Positions 35,608 through 45,914 of a stretch of DNA of 64,000 nt are shown here, one piece after another. Origin of the DNA: Coriaria nepalensis (lineage: Eukaryota; Streptophyta; Magnoliopsida; Cucurbitales; Coriariaceae); assembly GCA_027186245.1 (NCBI GenBank), contig CP114495.1, positions 10,036,501 to 10,100,500 of the forward strand, given 5' to 3'. Under the pieces are notes generated by a model, which searched no databases, was not told the origin of the DNA, and saw only the letters and a program-made list of their open reading frames with translations. How positions within the stretch are numbered: the first letter of the stretch is position 1; every line of letters begins with the position of its first letter. A program made the position numbers and the translations under genes.

Positions 35608-38600
35608 TCAGCCAAAAAGAAACCCAGCTGCCTGCTCTTCATTGCCATCAAACAACTTGAGTGCTTGTATGACTGCATCTCTTCCAAATCCCAGCTCCAC
35701 AAGCTTGGCAACTTTTGTCTCAAATTCAGGTCCCTACAGCCGGACAATCATAACAAGTATCAAACATATGAGTTAGACATGATGATATCATATGCCCGAA
35801 ATTTTTGTTTCAGAAAGATCATAAGAGTTCAAGAAATATATTTACCTGAGATGTTCCACCACTAGAACTTGCTGCAAGATGAGGAAAAGAGAAGATGTTA
35901 GAACATTTTCTCTTATCACTGAGATCAAACTCGACATCAATAAAAGCAATATGTAAATTCGAAAAACAAGAATCACTTTTTTGTCAAACCACAATGCTTC
36001 TACAAGAAGCAAAACTACAATCTGAGTTGAGACTAGCCTGTCCTGGGATCAGAAAGAGCTATGCATAATAACTAGCTAAAACAACATTATATAAAAATTA
36101 ACAGTCCTAAACCTGGAGTTTGGCCTGAGAGTATTGGTGCACTATTACTTTTATCTCCTGACGTCGCCTGCAATAACAAGTTAAAATGAAAGTTACGAAG
36201 GTGCCATAAAATTTATCACCAGACGTGTATTGCTGAATGGGTATTAATTACCATCTAAAAATCTGTTCCTATAAGTAGGTACTCACAGTAAATCAGGAAA
36301 AAAATGAAAACTGAAAATTTCTCTCATACATATTAAAAACCCAATTTGGATCCAAGATCCCCAGCTCAGGAATTAGATAGGTTTTCAAACTAGTCAAAGT
36401 GTAATAGTTAAAAGAGGTGCCATGTAACTGAGCACTAGCACAAGAGGATGAATAGTGGGGTTTTAGGTGTATGTAGCTAAAGGTAATGGTAGTTAAATTA
36501 AAGGTAATGGCGGTTAAATTTCTTTACCTGACCACATGATGGAATGTTTCATTTCATTGCCTTATGGTACACAATCAAAGTACAGTACAATGTTATAGCG
36601 TGAGAGAAATGCAAAATATTAAAAGCTATACTTACTGGAGCTCCAGAACTGGATGCTTGCTTGGAGAACCTTTCTTCATCTAGATAATGAGATGGGAGGT
36701 CTTTTTCTGTAAAGTAAAGATTCATCATGAGATCATTCATTGAAGAGATACAAAAAGCAGTTATATAGTGAACAGGTAAAGTGATCATCAAGACGCATTA
36801 TATAGTCTCATGACAGACCTTGCAAAAATGGTACAGCAACCTCTCCTCCACCAACTCTCAAAACATTCTCCTTCAAATCTATTATGCACTGCAGACATTC
36901 GCCAAGTATCACAATATGAAAAACTTGACCAAGAGAATGTTAAGCAGATCTGTATATCCATATAACATAGTCGATTACCTGGTGCTTCCGAAGCATATCC
37001 AGGCCAAAGAGGAACTCCATATTTGGAGCATCTAGCACCATAAATGAGCAAGGGTAAAATATGTTCCCTATCTACAGAAGTCAGCCAACAAGGATGTCAC
37101 TCACGGTTTAAGTAAGCATAATGTATAAATCCAACTAGATCAAATTCCAGTTGGAATCAAACTGCAATACAGCAGAGAAAAGCACAAAATCTCACACATG
37201 TGCACCCAACACATTGAGTTACAAACAAGCATTTTCATGAATAAACCCATAATACATATATACCTCTTTATAAGATCTCAGAGGAAATAGTAATACCAGC
37301 ACCCATAAAACTAGCGGTATGTTACCTTTATTGGAGCGACATGTATCCGACCTAATATTTCTGATTGACCAACACCATGAGCAATGCCCTTATAACGTTG
37401 ATCTAACAGCCTCAACAATCTGTAGGACACAAGGGCAACAACAATTAGACTTCCATTTCAGACTCTTGTGACACAACCAAACTTATGCAAACAAAAACAT
37501 ATATTTTCGTTCTAGAAAAAAAAGACAGATGCATTAAACATTCACCACAGTACACATCTGCTCTATAGAAAGACCTACATCTTTGCTAAACCTGTACGCA
37601 GAGAAATATAGAAAGCGTGTCATTTTATAATAGGTGAAATAACACATACCCACATTTCTCAGCACAACTTTTTGATATAATTGTCGACTGAGCACCACTA
37701 TCAACAAATGCCTGAGCCAAGAGAAAATTGGAAAAGTACCGAGAGTTATTGCAGGATATTACAACCAGTAAATATAGACTCTTTGGTCATCTCATATCAA
37801 ACTGAAATAAATATCATGCATGCAGCAAAGCTACCATACCTTCAAAGGAACGCCATTCACCTCCATGTCAACATACAACATGACCTGAAGTGTCACGTAA
37901 GAAGAATTCTATTTTTATTAGAAAGCCCAATATAATATATACATGGAAAAATCAAGATCCAGAGGTCATACTTACCACCCTAGCAAAACCTTCCGGATTG
38001 TGCTCAAGGGCAGCAGCCCAATTTTCATCGATTCCTTTCTGAAAAAGGTATTTGAAATTTTTGCAAAAAGTTATAATAGAGTTAATACTTTTGCACACTG
38101 GGTAGCTAAATAAGTTTTCAATCTAATAAAGCCACACTTCAGTGAAAAAATAAAATGTATAAAGAAGATACAGGGCTACTCGTACTTTGGTTGGTGACCT
38201 AATGCCTAACAGTTATTCACACACATAAAACTTGACTACCACACCCATGTCAAGAGGTTAGAAGGACTTGTAAGTTTGTGACAAAAATATGGAAAATAAC
38301 TGTGACCTGACGAATAGCAGCTTCAATCTTCTTCTGAGCTTCCACATCAAAGGGATCTGCATAAAGCAGTGCCTATTTTGCACAGTAACAATGTACATAA
38401 ATCAGGTTTTCTAATAATTAGAGCTAAAGCAGAGGAGATGCCAGATAACAAATTACTCACAAGCTCCTCATCTTGTTGACGGCGTAATTCAGATCTATGC
38501 CGTTGACGATCTCGCAAAACAGCTTGCAGTTTGTTCAGATCATCTCCAACAATAGCTTGTGCTAATTCAGGATCTGTCTGTAAGCAGTTAATTTTAGAAG

Positions 38601-39677
38601 GTCAAAAGAAAAGGATCACCAGAAACTAAATTGAACAAGGTACTAAATTACATGGTAATCAGCAGCTGACCATTATGTATCCAAAAGAATGATATTTCAC
38701 AGTGCAGTTTGCAAAATTATCTACTATACAGTCTTACAGTGTTAAGAAACCATTAAAATTTCTAAAAAGTAACATAATTACAAAAAATAAAACACACACA
38801 CACAAATGGGTTGAAGGATGGGTAAAGATATCTATTCAAGGAGTTCCAAATGTAAATGAAATATAATCCACCTGAAACAGTTGTGCCATTGTGTTAGCAT
38901 CATTTCTAAGTTGCTGCTGGAGAGCTCCAGGGTTCACAGCAGATCCATCAGGGTTTAAGCCTAAATTATTGGTGGTAGCACTGATATATATTTTTTACAA
39001 GAATAGCCGGAGTCAACAGGTGTTCAAGAAAAGCAAGATAACACATTGCATAAAGAATGGGTGGTCCCCAGAAGTTGAGCATGTAATAATCATACCTTGA
39101 TGCACCACTGGAAACCATCATAATCAAATCTTCATCTTTGACACCCAACGCACTCAATTTCTCAGAATTCCTAATCTCCTTCCCATTGTATAGCAGTTGC
39201 TGCTGTTGAAGCGGCACTTGTGTCTGCTCATGCATTTGTTCAAGCATTCGACATAAACGAATCAAATATCTTACTCAAACTTCCAGCAATTATATCCATT
39301 GTATGTATGATCTTCTTATTTGAAAACATAAGGTCTTCTCTTTTTGTTGTCATTGTTAGGTTAAGATGAAACGATAATTTGGTACCTTTTCTTGACCTAT
39401 CTTAGAGCAAACAAAGACACATGATAATTCGTAGCCATAAAGAGAGAAGAAAGAAAGAGAGGATTATTCCTAACCTCCACCTCGAGAAGAGCTTTCAGGT
39501 TCTCAACCTATCGTAAGGAAATGCAAAAAGGAAGGACGAAAAAATTATAGCGTGTAATGTAAATGTAAATCTATCTTGTTACAGAGAATGAATTGGGATT
39601 TCGGGCTTTACAGATTCATGAGGATCGACGTCTAGTGTTAGGATCTGTTCGTCGGCGGTCATGACTGTGATCTTCAT
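35608..39677 (-). CDS. DDI1: DDI1 homologue: UBL / retroviral-like aspartic protease / UBA protein
   Basis: Sixteen exons on the minus strand stay in frame: 39612-39677, 39475-39507, 39096-39223, 38872-38980, 38461-38577, 38307-38372, 37976-38038, 37840-37884, 37650-37711, 37326-37419, 36979-37071, 36819-36888, 36636-36706, 36113-36167, 35846-35871 and 35608-35733. The product is 407 residues. A ubiquitin-like domain (1-75) starts [18 protein letters not shown] retropepsin-like domain (about 190-310) has the active site D-S-G-A in [17 protein letters not shown] and [16 protein letters not shown] domain at the end has [20 protein letters not shown]1 is a proteasome shuttle and a protease for heavily ubiquitinated proteins, in cytosol and nucleus. 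Active-site aspartate and glycine are kept. The gene is divergent from TFB1, with 506 bases between start codons. Confidence 0.96.
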
Positions 39678-39839
39678 CTTCTTCTTCTACCTTCTGCTTC
39701 GATCCGCCTCGGAGTTTGGGTTTTCTTGTTCCCGAAGTTGAAGCGGATGAGTGAAAAAGAAGCCAGCCAGCTCTGCTGCTCCGCTGTCTCTATACATATA
39801 TATACATATATATATCGGTCAAAATGTCAAAATATTTAT

Positions 39840-39875
<36 letters not shown>

Positions 39876-40183
39876 ATGATTCTTAATATAAATAATAATC
39901 GTCTTCACTTCAGGTGACCAGTGAGAGCGTCGGCCAATACGTGCTCTTCTTCTTCTTCTTCCTTCTCTGTAGTATTCTTCTTTTCCTTCTTCTTCCTCTT
40001 CTTCGTTCTTCGTCTTCCCCTCTACAGCGCTGTATCGACCCCTTGATCGAATCTGTGATTATACGTATCATGTAGTATTGCTTGAGGTTACTATTTTCTG
40101 CGCCGAATCTTCTTCTGCGGGGTAATCGGTTCAAATTGATACATCGAGGGTTTTCGGATTGATATCGCCTTAAGGCGGCGAAG
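39678..40183. promoter_or_regulatory. Bidirectional promoter between DDI1 and TFB1
   Basis: Only 506 bases separate the two start codons, so both leaders and promoters must share this interval. It holds a (TAAA)n array at about 39838-39880 and a CTT-rich stretch at 39940-40010. Shared control of the two genes is inference. Confidence 0.6.
39838..39880. repeat. (TAAA)n microsatellite in the DDI1-TFB1 promoter
   Basis: About ten TAAA units, uninterrupted, near the middle of the shared promoter interval. Confidence 0.9.
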
Positions 40184-43100
40184 ATGGCGAGCTCGGATGT
40201 GGTTCAGCGTGCCAAGTACAAGGTCTCAATCAAGGATCCTGGAAATCCAGGTGTTTTGAAAATGGTAACTGCTGCTCTCTGAAGCTGATCGAACTTTTGA
40301 TGAGTGATGAGTTTGTTTATTTTTAGCTCATTTTCTTGCTTTGCCGGTCGATTTTTGTGAAATTTGAAAGGTTTTATGAATCTGAAACTATTATATGTGG
40401 TGATAAGCTCAGCATTGCCTTTTTAGTAGAAACAAAAAAAAAAAAAATTGTTGATTTATGCAGAATCATAACAAACTTACATTCACACCCAATGATCCCA
40501 CATCATCTACAAAGCTCGATGTGAGTTTCTGTTCTATTAAAGGTACTTGATGTCTTCTCCTTTCATTACTCTAGCTTCTCTTCTTTTCATGACATACATT
40601 TACTGTAAAGATGTTGTTTATGACCGTTAGCCTTCTCTTTGTTGGGGGTATGTTCAGCATTCAAAAACACCAAGGAGGGATCAAATAAACCGCCATGGTT
40701 GAATCTTTCTAACGACCAGGTTTGTCTTCTATCAATGTCCAGCTTGTTACCCTTGTTAGTCACTAAGCATTTTAAGTGAGACCCTTTATAGGTTACATTT
40801 TTGCCTTACAAACTGGTGTTTAGAACATCTCATGATTGTTTTCTATACGTTTTTGTCTCTACACTGGCAAAAGATTGCAAAGTGATAATGCTCCTCTTTT
40901 CTCAGGGTGGGAGTTACATTTTTGAGTTTAACAAGTTTCCAGATCTTCATGTTTGCCGGGAATTTGTGGGTAAGTCGACATTTCCCAATATAATGTAAAG
41001 TTTCCTAGCTTAATGTCAGAGGTTTTTGTAGTCCTGTTCCTTCTTGAGAATGAGTTAGAGATAATCCTTAGTATCTTTACAATCTCATTTACTATTTATT
41101 TTGTGTTTGAAATTTCCCTTTTCTGTAGAATTTTATCAATAGTCTCTAAATATACCATTCAATATCCTAGCATAATGATTTGGCATCTAGGGTCCTCTTG
41201 ACAGGTGATGTTTTATCAAAGATAGGAAAGAATGCAAAACCTGCTCCGGAGAAGCCTGTTACTACTTTGCCAGTAGCAGAACAAGTTGAACAACTTGGTA
41301 AGGAAGAGCTAGAGCTCCGGATGAAGCTTCTGCAAGAGGATAGGCAAATTCACTTCCCATTTTATAATAGTTAGAGATCAGTTGTGAGCTTTATTATCTC
41401 AAATCGTAATAATTTCCGCCTTTTTGTGTTATTTGCAGCGAATTGCAAAAGCTTCATATGAAGTTTGTTATTGGTGGTATCTTGACTGAATATGAGTTTT
41501 GGGCAACAAGGAAGGTCAGTTGATTATGGTAGCATATTATGGTCTTTGCGGTTCAGTTAGCTTTTGAACTGGAGCTAAGAATTGAGTCATTGACAATTAC
41601 CCTCTGTGTTATCCTCTTGATAGAAAGAAGTGTTGTGAACAAATATCTAACTATCTTTCTGCCTCTAATATCTAATTACAGAAGTTGCTGGGTAAGGACA
41701 AATCCAAAAAGTCAAAACAGCAGGTTGGCTTCAAGAGTTCGATGATTTTGGATACCAAACCCATTTCTGATGGCCGGGTACAACTTCTTTCCCAGTCTTT
41801 CTCAACCTGAATTCGCTGCACATTACAGCACATTCATGTTAACCCTCTATCTCCTTGTAACATATTTGTCTACTCTTCTTGCTTTGATATTATTTCTTGG
41901 GAGATTATGTATATCATTTTTGCTTTACTTTCAGACAAACAAGGTTACGTTCAACTTGACGCCAGAGATCATATATCAGGCATGGACACGATACTCTTCC
42001 CCTTTGCCATCTTCACACCATTTTGTAATTGAAATATTGGCATCTCTCTAATTAACTAAACTATTAGAGGGTTGACTAAGTATATGCACTCTCTTTTCTT
42101 TCCTCTTCTTAGCTTTAATTATTTCTTCATCCACCTCTCCAGATTTTCGCTCTCAAACCTTCCGTGCAACGGGACTTCCTGAAGTATGTTCCTAGTAAGG
42201 TACTGTGGTTATTGCAACAACTTTTTAAGTTTCCTGCTTTTATGAATATTTCCACACCTAAGACCCCTTAGTTTAAACATCATTTTAGATTACTTTGTTG
42301 GACAATTTTCGCAATCTAATGTACTGTCTTGATCTCATAATTGTGCTTTGTTCCCCATAAATGAAGTACAGATGACCGAGAAGGACTTCTGGTCAAAATA
42401 TTTTAGAGCTGAATATCTTCACAGTACAAGAAATTCTATAGCCGCTGCTGCAGAGGCTGCCGAAGATGAGGAACTCGCTCTTTTTCTAAAGGAAGATGAA
42501 ATATTAGCCAATGAATCTCGGCGGAAGGTACTCTCTTGGAAAGTGCCTATTTTATTTCTTATTTCTCTATCGTATGATACTCATTTAACACGATTTGTTG
42601 ATTGCAGATCCAAAGAGTTGATCCCACTTTAGACATGGCAGCTGACCAAGGGGATGATTATACTCATCTCCCAGTAAGTAAGCTAATGCTATAATCTAGT
42701 GTTTTGTTTTATTACATTGATGTTTGTGCTATATGAATCATTGCTCAAGAGCAATTTCAGTGTCCTTGTAAAGTTGAGATTAAGATCATTTTTTCGTATC
42801 TTCTTAATGTCTTACCTGAATGATTTAATTTTCTTGTGTGGCTTAAAATTTTCTTGAATGCAGGATCATGGGATCTTACGTGATGGCAGCAAGGATGTAC
42901 AAGATTCACAAAACAACCAATACAGGAGAACTTTGTCGCAAGACCTTAATCGACAGGGTGCTGTTGTTCTTGAAGGAAGAACCATAGGTTTGTCTCTCCC
43001 AGGAATTTATTTCTTTTCTGTGGTTTATCAATGTCAACACACTTCCTACATGACCTTGTTATCAACTTCTGCAGATTAACTAGTGGATTAAAAAAAAAAA

Positions 43101-44629
43101 TTTGAATGGTCATGTCATAGCCAAATTGGCCGAGTAGTATTTTCACTGAACTTAATATGGGAATGCAGATGCAGACTTGGATGATCCAATGATTGTGGCA
43201 GAGAAACTTGTGAGGTCAAGAAAGGGTATGATGGTTTACCTCTATTTGTACCCTTCTATTAAAAGGACAAAAAAAAAAAAGAGAGAAAGAGAGAGAGGAA
43301 TATCTACCTTGTACTGTATCCAGTGAAGGGTGTCCATAACGTGCTTTTTCTGCTGAACTAGAGGGAAAGGAAAAGCAGGAGTGGATTGATCGGGTTTCCC
43401 AGATGACTGAAATTGAGGACCTTCTATCATCTGATTACCATGGTTTTGCACATCTTTGCATCAAGGTGAACTTTATTTTTAGTTTAAAAATGGAAATCAC
43501 AGTGATGTGTTAACGTTGTGTTTCTAAAACTAGGACCCTCGAGACTACTTTGATTCCCAGCAAGCTAATGCAATAAAAATGTTGGATGACACACGGGCTG
43601 GAATGGAACAGATTAGATGCAGTCTGAGCAGTAGTGTAGCATATGGCTCTCTTAGGGAGTCCATATCTGATATCAAAACAACAGGATTGCCTGATCCCAT
43701 AATAGGACCTCAATTGGCTTTTATGGTAAATAAGCTATTTGTTGCGGCTCCTTCTCTTCTATGATCATATATGTAGATGATAATATAATGGGTCTTTATA
43801 TCTATTAGGTTCTTAATGGATTGAACCACAATATCTCCTCTTCCAAGTATCAGCATGGGAATAATCCGCAGGAGAGTCTGCTGGAAAGGTTGCCTAACAC
43901 CACAAAAGAAGAACTTCTTCATGTGAGTTGATTGTTTCTCTACCTTAACCTATATAAATAAGACATGAAAAGTGAATTCGAAAGGTCTGTAAAGACAGTT
44001 GTTTCGTCTTTGAAATATATATATTTGACAAATAACATTGTTGATTCCAGCACTGGATGTCAACTCAAGAATTATTGAAGCACTTCTGGTCTTCTTATCC
44101 AATTACTACAACACATCTTTCTAACAAGGTAAGTGCTGAAACTTATAGAAAAAGGTTGTTTATGTTGTGTATAGTGTGGTTCATGGCTGGTTTCCGGGCT
44201 GCAGGTAAGCAAACTGAAGGATGCCATGTCACAGATTTATAGACAACTAGAGGTATGAAAGTTTAGCAGCAGGTCAGATGAAAACTTGGTTTCAAAATAC
44301 TGCTTTAGTTGCACTAATGTAATATTCTCTACCCTTGGAATGAATCACTGCAGGACATCAAGAAATCCGTGCAGTCAGATTTACGTCACGAGGTTTCTCT
44401 CTTGGTGCGACCAATGCATCAGGTCCCAAAAAAATAGATCTTTTTGTGCTGCTGCTTCTTTTTAAAAGGGGTTTAAAGCCTATGTTTTGAGTGATGAAAA
44501 TTGTTTTTGCAGGCTCTAGATGCCGCTTTTCAGCATCATGACACAGAATTGCTAAGGAGATCATCATTGTCGTTGTCGTCAGAAAGGGGTGGAGAGAGAT
44601 ATAAAAGTAATGGATATAATCGAGTGTGA
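40184..44629 (+). CDS. TFB1: TFIIH core subunit TFB1 (p62/GTF2H1 homologue)
   Basis: Twenty exons, in frame throughout: 40184-40264, 40464-40542, 40658-40719, 40906-40969, 41205-41343, 41439-41514, 41682-41777, 41935-41979, 42143-42199, 42372-42527, 42608-42673, 42864-42987, 43169-43225, 43362-43465, 43534-43725, 43809-43922, 44051-44128, 44205-44252, 44354-44422 and 44513-44629; 607 residues. A PH-like domain (about 5-95) has NKLTFTPNDP and GSYIFEFNKFPDLHVCREFV. Two BSD domains follow, with FWATRKKLLGKDKSK and MTEKDFWSKYFRAEYLHST, then a helical C-terminus. p62 is a structural subunit of TFIIH and is needed for transcription start and nucleotide excision repair in the nucleus. Introns 5 and 8 begin with GC instead of GT. 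Exon 17 has a perfect copy downstream. Confidence 0.96.
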
Positions 44630-44942
44630 TACTTCTTTTGGAGCACACAAACTAGGAAAATTTTGGTGTGGGTTATATGATAGACACAGTGTTATTGTAA
44701 GTCCCCAACTTTAGTAGCTAATATTGGATCACTACAAAATTATTTTCAATGTTTGTGACCAATTATGCAAACAAGAGGGAGTGGCCGGGTAAGACAAGTT
44801 GTCTTTCTAGTTTCTTCAATGGAGAAAAAAAGAGCCACGTGAATTCCAGCACTGGATGTCAACTCAAGAATTATTGAAGCACTTCTGGTCTTCTTATCCA
44901 ATTACATACAGCATGAATAAGAATTTGAATAGAGTCATAAAC
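44630..44942. other. 3' flank of TFB1, with the exon copy
   Basis: Holds the TFB1 3' UTR and the 63-bp duplicate of exon 17 described separately. The right end probably also encodes the 3' UTR of the convergent small membrane-protein gene. Confidence 0.6.
44843..44905 (+). repeat. Perfect 63-bp copy of TFB1 intron 16 acceptor and exon 17
   Basis: This segment matches 44044-44106 base for base. It covers the seven bases of the intron 16 end (ATTCCAG) and the first 56 bases of exon 17 (HWMSTQELLKHFWSSYPIT). Flanks on both sides differ at once. It has the same orientation as TFB1 and lies about 215 bases after its stop. It keeps the acceptor AG but has no full downstream donor context. Confidence 0.95.
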
Positions 44943-45155
44943 CTAGAAAGGAGGAGGGGCAGGATAAGATAAGAAGGGCCTTCCACTTCCTGATCCACAG
45001 AGAGATCCATGAACGGCGGGATCACAGATATCAACAGTGTTTTTGATCTTGTGGAAGCCATTCTTGAATACTCCAAACCCGAACAACATTCCGATCACGA
45101 CCGCCAGCAAAACCAAGCAAATGCAGCACATGCAAATCCTGCTCCCGAAACACAT
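44943..45155 (-). CDS. Small cysteine-rich single-pass membrane protein, function unknown
   Basis: A single open exon of 70 residues. The N-terminus MCFGSRICMCCICLV has five cysteines and runs into a hydrophobic segment of about 22 residues (LVLLAVVIGMLFGFGVF). A soluble part with two further cysteines (DICDPAVHGSLCGSG) and a Pro-rich end, PAPPPF, follows. The Cys cluster beside a membrane segment suggests S-acylation or an anchored microprotein. I believe similar small proteins are annotated in other plants as uncharacterised transmembrane proteins, but I cannot name the family. A cluster of TGGGCC motifs upstream (45433-45497) supports a real promoter. Its stop is only 38 bases from the TFB1 exon copy, so its 3' UTR may carry that copy in antisense. 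Confidence 0.6.
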   Translation of the reverse strand: MCFGSRICMCCICLVLLAVVIGMLFGFGVFKNGFHKIKNTVDICDPAVHGSLCGSGSGRPFLSYPAPPPF

Positions 45156-45914
45156 TTTCCCTCCCCCACCGTTCTCTGATTCTTCTTCACAGATTTAACG
45201 GAAAAGAGAGAATCGGAAGTGTAGGAAATCGATTTGGATCTCTTGGACGTCACCTGAAACGTTAGCTTAAAAGGAAAGCAACCAATCAACCAATCAATCA
45301 GTACTAAAATTATAGTTTGTTATTGGTTTGTCACTTGCTAGTTAGGTAGTTAGTTGCTTATACTTACCGGCTCAGTGGTTCTGGATTGGGTTTCAGTTAA
45401 CACTACAAAGTTTATCTCCTTTTTTGGCTCAATGGGCCTAAAGAGAGTGACTGACTGACTTGGCCCAAGAATCAAAGGCCGTTATTTATTCGGCCCAAAG
45501 ATCACCCATTTCACCTTGCCAAGATAGAAACAGTTGAAAAGAAAGAAATGATTGCTGATTGGGTAACTGTCAAAAAGAGAATTAACAAAATCAATCGGGT
45601 CGGTCTTCCTCACCATTCCATGTAGCTAAGCTTAGAGCTAATCAGTTGCTTGATTAGTCCGGACCCTGCTCTCACCCGGGTCATTTCGTCTCTCTTTCTT
45701 CTTCTCCTCCTCTCTCTCTCTCTTCTCCACTCTCCCACCCTTCAGATCTCGCGCTCTGCAACTGCCAGTTTCTCTCACAGTGAGTTCATCTTCTTCCTCT
45801 TCTCTGTTCTTGTTGTTACCTTTCCGATTCATCATACTACTCTCTCTAGATTTCGCCCCCCCCCCCCCCCCCCCCTTTTTTCCTCCCCCATCTGGATTTT
45901 TTTGAACACTCGTC
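45156..45914. promoter_or_regulatory. Divergent promoter region of the small membrane-protein gene and VCS
   Basis: Three site II motifs lie together: TGGGCC at 45433-45438, GGCCCA at 45462-45467 and 45492-45497. These TCP-factor sites are typical of housekeeping genes. From about 45660 on the sequence is CT-rich and probably the VCS 5' UTR, ending in a poly-C run (about 45857-45878) and the ATG at 45915. Confidence 0.6.
45857..45878. repeat. Poly-C homopolymer in the VCS leader
   Basis: An almost uninterrupted run of more than 20 C, 37 bases before the VCS start codon. Its exact length is doubtful because such runs are hard to sequence. Confidence 0.85.

Noticed and set aside
40184..44629. 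Apparent frame breaks in TFB1 at 41343 and 41979
   Set aside because: They are explained by GC-AG introns; using them restores phase and family conservation, so the gene is not a pseudogene.
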